Positions 5,931 through 7,759 of a stretch of 7,759 bases of DNA are shown piece after piece (positions within the stretch are counted from its first letter, which is position 1; every line of letters starts with the position of its first letter). Source of the DNA: Bacteroidaceae bacterium (GTDB taxonomy: Bacteria; Bacteroidota; Bacteroidia; Bacteroidales; Bacteroidaceae); NCBI GenBank assembly GCA_900752815.1, contig CAADWS010000085.1, positions 1-7,759 on the forward strand, read 5' to 3'. Made by a program: the position numbers and the translations under genes. Below the pieces are notes generated by a model. The model had not been told where the DNA came from, made no database searches, and saw nothing but the letters and a program-made list of their open reading frames with translations.

Positions 5931-6773
5931 ATGAGAAAGATAAAGAATTTTGTCAAGTGGTTGCCACTGCTTGTATTGTTGCTGACGGTTTCGTGCCGCT
6001 CCAGCAAGTCGCTGACCGATACCGCTGCAGGTGGCGGAGCCGACCGTCAGACGGAAGCTTACTTTGCGAAGATTCTCAATAATGCCCAGCGGGCCAAGTG
6101 CGTGACCGGACGGATGGATTTGCAGCTCAATGCCTTGGGCAACAACCTTTCGGTCAGCGGACAGTTGCGCATGAAGCGCGACGAAGTAGTGCAGCTCTCG
6201 CTCACGTTGCTGGGATTCGAGGTGGGACGGCTGGAGTTCGCGCCCGGCGAAGTACTGATTATCGACCGTGTCAACAAACAGTTCGTGCGGGCTCCCTATT
6301 CCGATGTCAGCTTCCTGCAGGCGGCGGGACTGGATTTCTATGCGTTGCAGGCTTTGTTCTGGAACGAACTCTTTATTCCCGGACAGCGGGATGTACGGCA
6401 GCAGTTGAAGCGTTTTGGTGCTTCGGAGTCGGGTAGTCATACGCAACTGACTATTACTGATGCGCCGAAACTCGATTACAGTTTCCTCACGCAGACGGCC
6501 GAAGCTATCATCAACCAGGTGACAGTGACGGCTAAAGAAGGAGAAACACCTGCCAAAATGGTGTGGACCTACGATAAGTTCACTCAACTCGACGGGCGTC
6601 TGTTCCCGACGACGATGTCCTGTCAGGTGGAAGGCCTTGGCAAGACGGCGGGCTTTTCCTTTACTCTCAGCCGTGTGAACAATGAGAGCGGGTGGACCAC
6701 CCGTACCACAGTTTCTTCCCGTTATCAGGAGCGGAAGGCTGACGAAATTCTCAAGCGATTGCTTTCCATGTAA
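5931..6773 (+). CDS. DUF4292-type lipoprotein, LolB-like
   Basis: A 280-residue predicted lipoprotein. The basic start MRKIKNFVK is followed by a hydrophobic core and the lipobox TVSC, making Cys22 the lipid site. The mature part suits an all-beta LolA/LolB-type half-barrel. The stretch 77-151 (SGQLRMKRDE, LTLLGFEVGRLEFAP, then VLIIDRVNKQFVRAPYSD and LQALFWNELFIPG) follows the order of features I recall in E. coli LolB: a strand, a PLG-like turn, an L-E-L strand, a D-x-x-x-x-x-Y strand, a helix and a conserved LPG-like end. The domain name DUF4292 is from memory of Bacteroidota proteins with this pattern. Inferred role: accepting lipoproteins at the outer membrane. A purine-rich AAAGAACGAAG leader precedes the ATG. 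It follows the TPR gene by 58 bp and precedes envC by 123 bp. Lipoprotein status is firm; the LolB role is a hypothesis. Confidence 0.85.
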   Translation: MRKIKNFVKWLPLLVLLLTVSCRSSKSLTDTAAGGGADRQTEAYFAKILNNAQRAKCVTGRMDLQLNALGNNLSVSGQLRMKRDEVVQLSLTLLGFEVGRLEFAPGEVLIIDRVNKQFVRAPYSDVSFLQAAGLDFYALQALFWNELFIPGQRDVRQQLKRFGASESGSHTQLTITDAPKLDYSFLTQTAEAIINQVTVTAKEGETPAKMVWTYDKFTQLDGRLFPTTMSCQVEGLGKTAGFSFTLSRVNNESGWTTRTTVSSRYQERKADEILKRLLSM

Positions 6774-6797
6774 AAAATCCGGACAGGTGCAGCTGAT

Positions 6798-6823
6798 GGC
6801 CAGCCGGCTCATGCCGGGCGGCC
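6798..6823 (+). terminator. GC-rich hairpin after the DUF4292 gene
   Basis: GGCC (6798-6801) pairs with GGCC (6820-6823), and CCGGC (6804-6808) with GCCGG (6813-6817), around a TCAT loop, with a 2x2 internal loop AG/GC. Nine GC pairs make a stable arm 24 bp after the stop codon. Only three T residues follow, so it is a poor intrinsic terminator on its own; it may protect a 3' end or attenuate reading into envC. Confidence 0.35.
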
Positions 6824-6896
6824 TTTGTGGCGAAAGAATGTCGTTGCCATTGTTCACTGCACGTTCCGATAAAGACTTTTCTCAATCCATTCCAGC

Positions 6897-7759
6897 ATGA
6901 AGTTCGACAGATTGAAATATGCCCGGCGGATGCCGATGCGCAGTTGTGTGCGGCTGTTTTTGCATTGGCTGCCCGTGTGGTTGCTGTGCTGTGCGGTGGT
7001 GTTGCCCGCAGGGGCGCAGAACAGCAAGGCCGTGCGGGCCATGAAGGCACAGCGCGCGGAAATTCAGAAACAGATAGAAGCTTCAGAGAAGTTGTTGCGT
7101 ACGACCAAAAAGGATGTGGCTTCACAGTTGAGCAACTTGGCTTTGCTCGATGCGCAGATTCTGGAAAAACAGAAATACATCAAGCGGCTGAAGGAGGACA
7201 ATGATTCGCTGAACCGTTCCATCAACCAGTTGCAGCGTCAAATCAAGCAACTCAACGAAGAACTGACGGCCTGCAAGGCCAATTACCGCCGTGCCATGAC
7301 TTTTGTGTCGCGGACAAAGCTCAAGCAGAGCCGCTGGATGTTTGTGTTCATGGCGAAGGATTTCCGCGACCTTTACCGCCGGGTGCGTTACGTGTCGCAG
7401 TATTCCAAATACCAGCGTGCACAGGGTGAAGTCATCCAGCAGAAGGAACTGGCCGTCAGAAAAAAGAAGGAGCAGCTGGTTTCGGCCAAGCGCGAAAAGG
7501 AACAGCTGCTGAACGAGGGGCGCAAGCAACAGGAAGGCCTGGAGAAGAAAAAGGATGAACGGCAGAAAATGGTGGAGACGCTCAATAAGAAGCAGCGTTC
7601 CATTGCCGGAGTCATCAGCAAGAACAAAAAGAAATATCAGGACCTCAATGTACGCATAGAGCGCCTGATTCAAGAAGAAATTGCTGCGGCCGAGCGCCGC
7701 CGCAAAGAGGAAGAGCGCAAGCGCCGGGAAGCAGAGGAGCGGCGGCGCAAGGCCGAGAG
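6897..7759 (+). CDS. EnvC-like murein hydrolase activator, 3' end outside window
   Basis: The frame is open from 6897 to the window edge (287 codons plus two bases), so the gene is partial. A signal peptide ends at about Ala40 (LPAGA before QNSK). Long coiled coil follows at about 45-130 and 174-270. Between them WMFVFMAKDFRDLYRRVRY (147-165) matches the FxFSAxxFxxxYRRxxY signature of EnvC/NlpD-type proteins in Bacteroidota. From about 263 the sequence becomes an Ala/Glu/Arg/Lys-rich charged helix, the linker that normally precedes the C-terminal LytM (M23) domain, which must lie beyond 7759. In E. coli EnvC activates amidases at the division septum; here the role is taken from the family. 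The start is uncertain: ATGs at 6930 and 6936 would give a more typical 26-28 residue signal peptide, and no clear ribosome site favours 6897. Confidence 0.88.
   Translation, partial: MKFDRLKYARRMPMRSCVRLFLHWLPVWLLCCAVVLPAGAQNSKAVRAMKAQRAEIQKQIEASEKLLRTTKKDVASQLSNLALLDAQILEKQKYIKRLKEDNDSLNRSINQLQRQIKQLNEELTACKANYRRAMTFVSRTKLKQSRWMFVFMAKDFRDLYRRVRYVSQYSKYQRAQGEVIQQKELAVRKKKEQLVSAKREKEQLLNEGRKQQEGLEKKKDERQKMVETLNKKQRSIAGVISKNKKKYQDLNVRIERLIQEEIAAAERRRKEEERKRREAEERRRKAE

Noticed and set aside
5829..6857. Minus-strand open frame (342 codons) opposite the DUF4292 gene
   Set aside because: Antisense to a lipoprotein gene with clear signal and fold pattern; no family resemblance, no promoter and no sensible context.

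Overview
The window looks like a chromosomal segment of a GC-rich member of the Bacteroidales (Bacteroidota). Three things point there. Candidate promoters have the Bacteroidota -7 box (TAnnTTTG) rather than sigma70 boxes. Starts have A-rich or purine-rich leaders instead of clear Shine-Dalgarno sites. Proteins such as the DUF4292-type lipoprotein and the EnvC-like coiled-coil protein have a Bacteroidota character. The genus cannot be fixed from the sequence alone.

Layout. Positions 1-378 carry no convincing protein gene. This stretch does hold a compact minus-strand transcription unit: a near-consensus promoter (250-283), an AT-rich segment, then a strong intrinsic terminator (183-207). I read it as a candidate small RNA of about 60 nt. 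Next come two minus-strand genes 42 bp apart, read from right to left: a dGTPase-family HD hydrolase (1957-3312) and a Wzx/MOP-type polysaccharide flippase (379-1914). A 286-bp divergent intergenic region (3313-3598) has a -7 box for each direction and a 9+9 bp inverted repeat. The plus strand then carries dut (3599-4033), a TPR lipoprotein (4061-5872), a DUF4292/LolB-like lipoprotein (5931-6773) and the first 287 codons of an EnvC-like murein hydrolase activator (6897 to the window edge).

How the genes fit together. The divergent pair dgt/dut both act on the dNTP pool: dGTPase removes triphosphate from dGTP, and dUTPase removes dUTP while supplying dUMP for dTMP synthesis. The genes behind them on both sides work in the envelope: lipid-linked glycan flipping on the left; an outer-membrane-type lipoprotein, a possible lipoprotein insertion factor and a peptidoglycan-hydrolase regulator on the right. 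Most of this is ordinary housekeeping content. The parts most worth checking are the small-RNA unit at the left end, the LolB-like character of the DUF4292 protein, and the dyad between dgt and dut. I found no CRISPR array, transposase, integrase, tRNA or rRNA.
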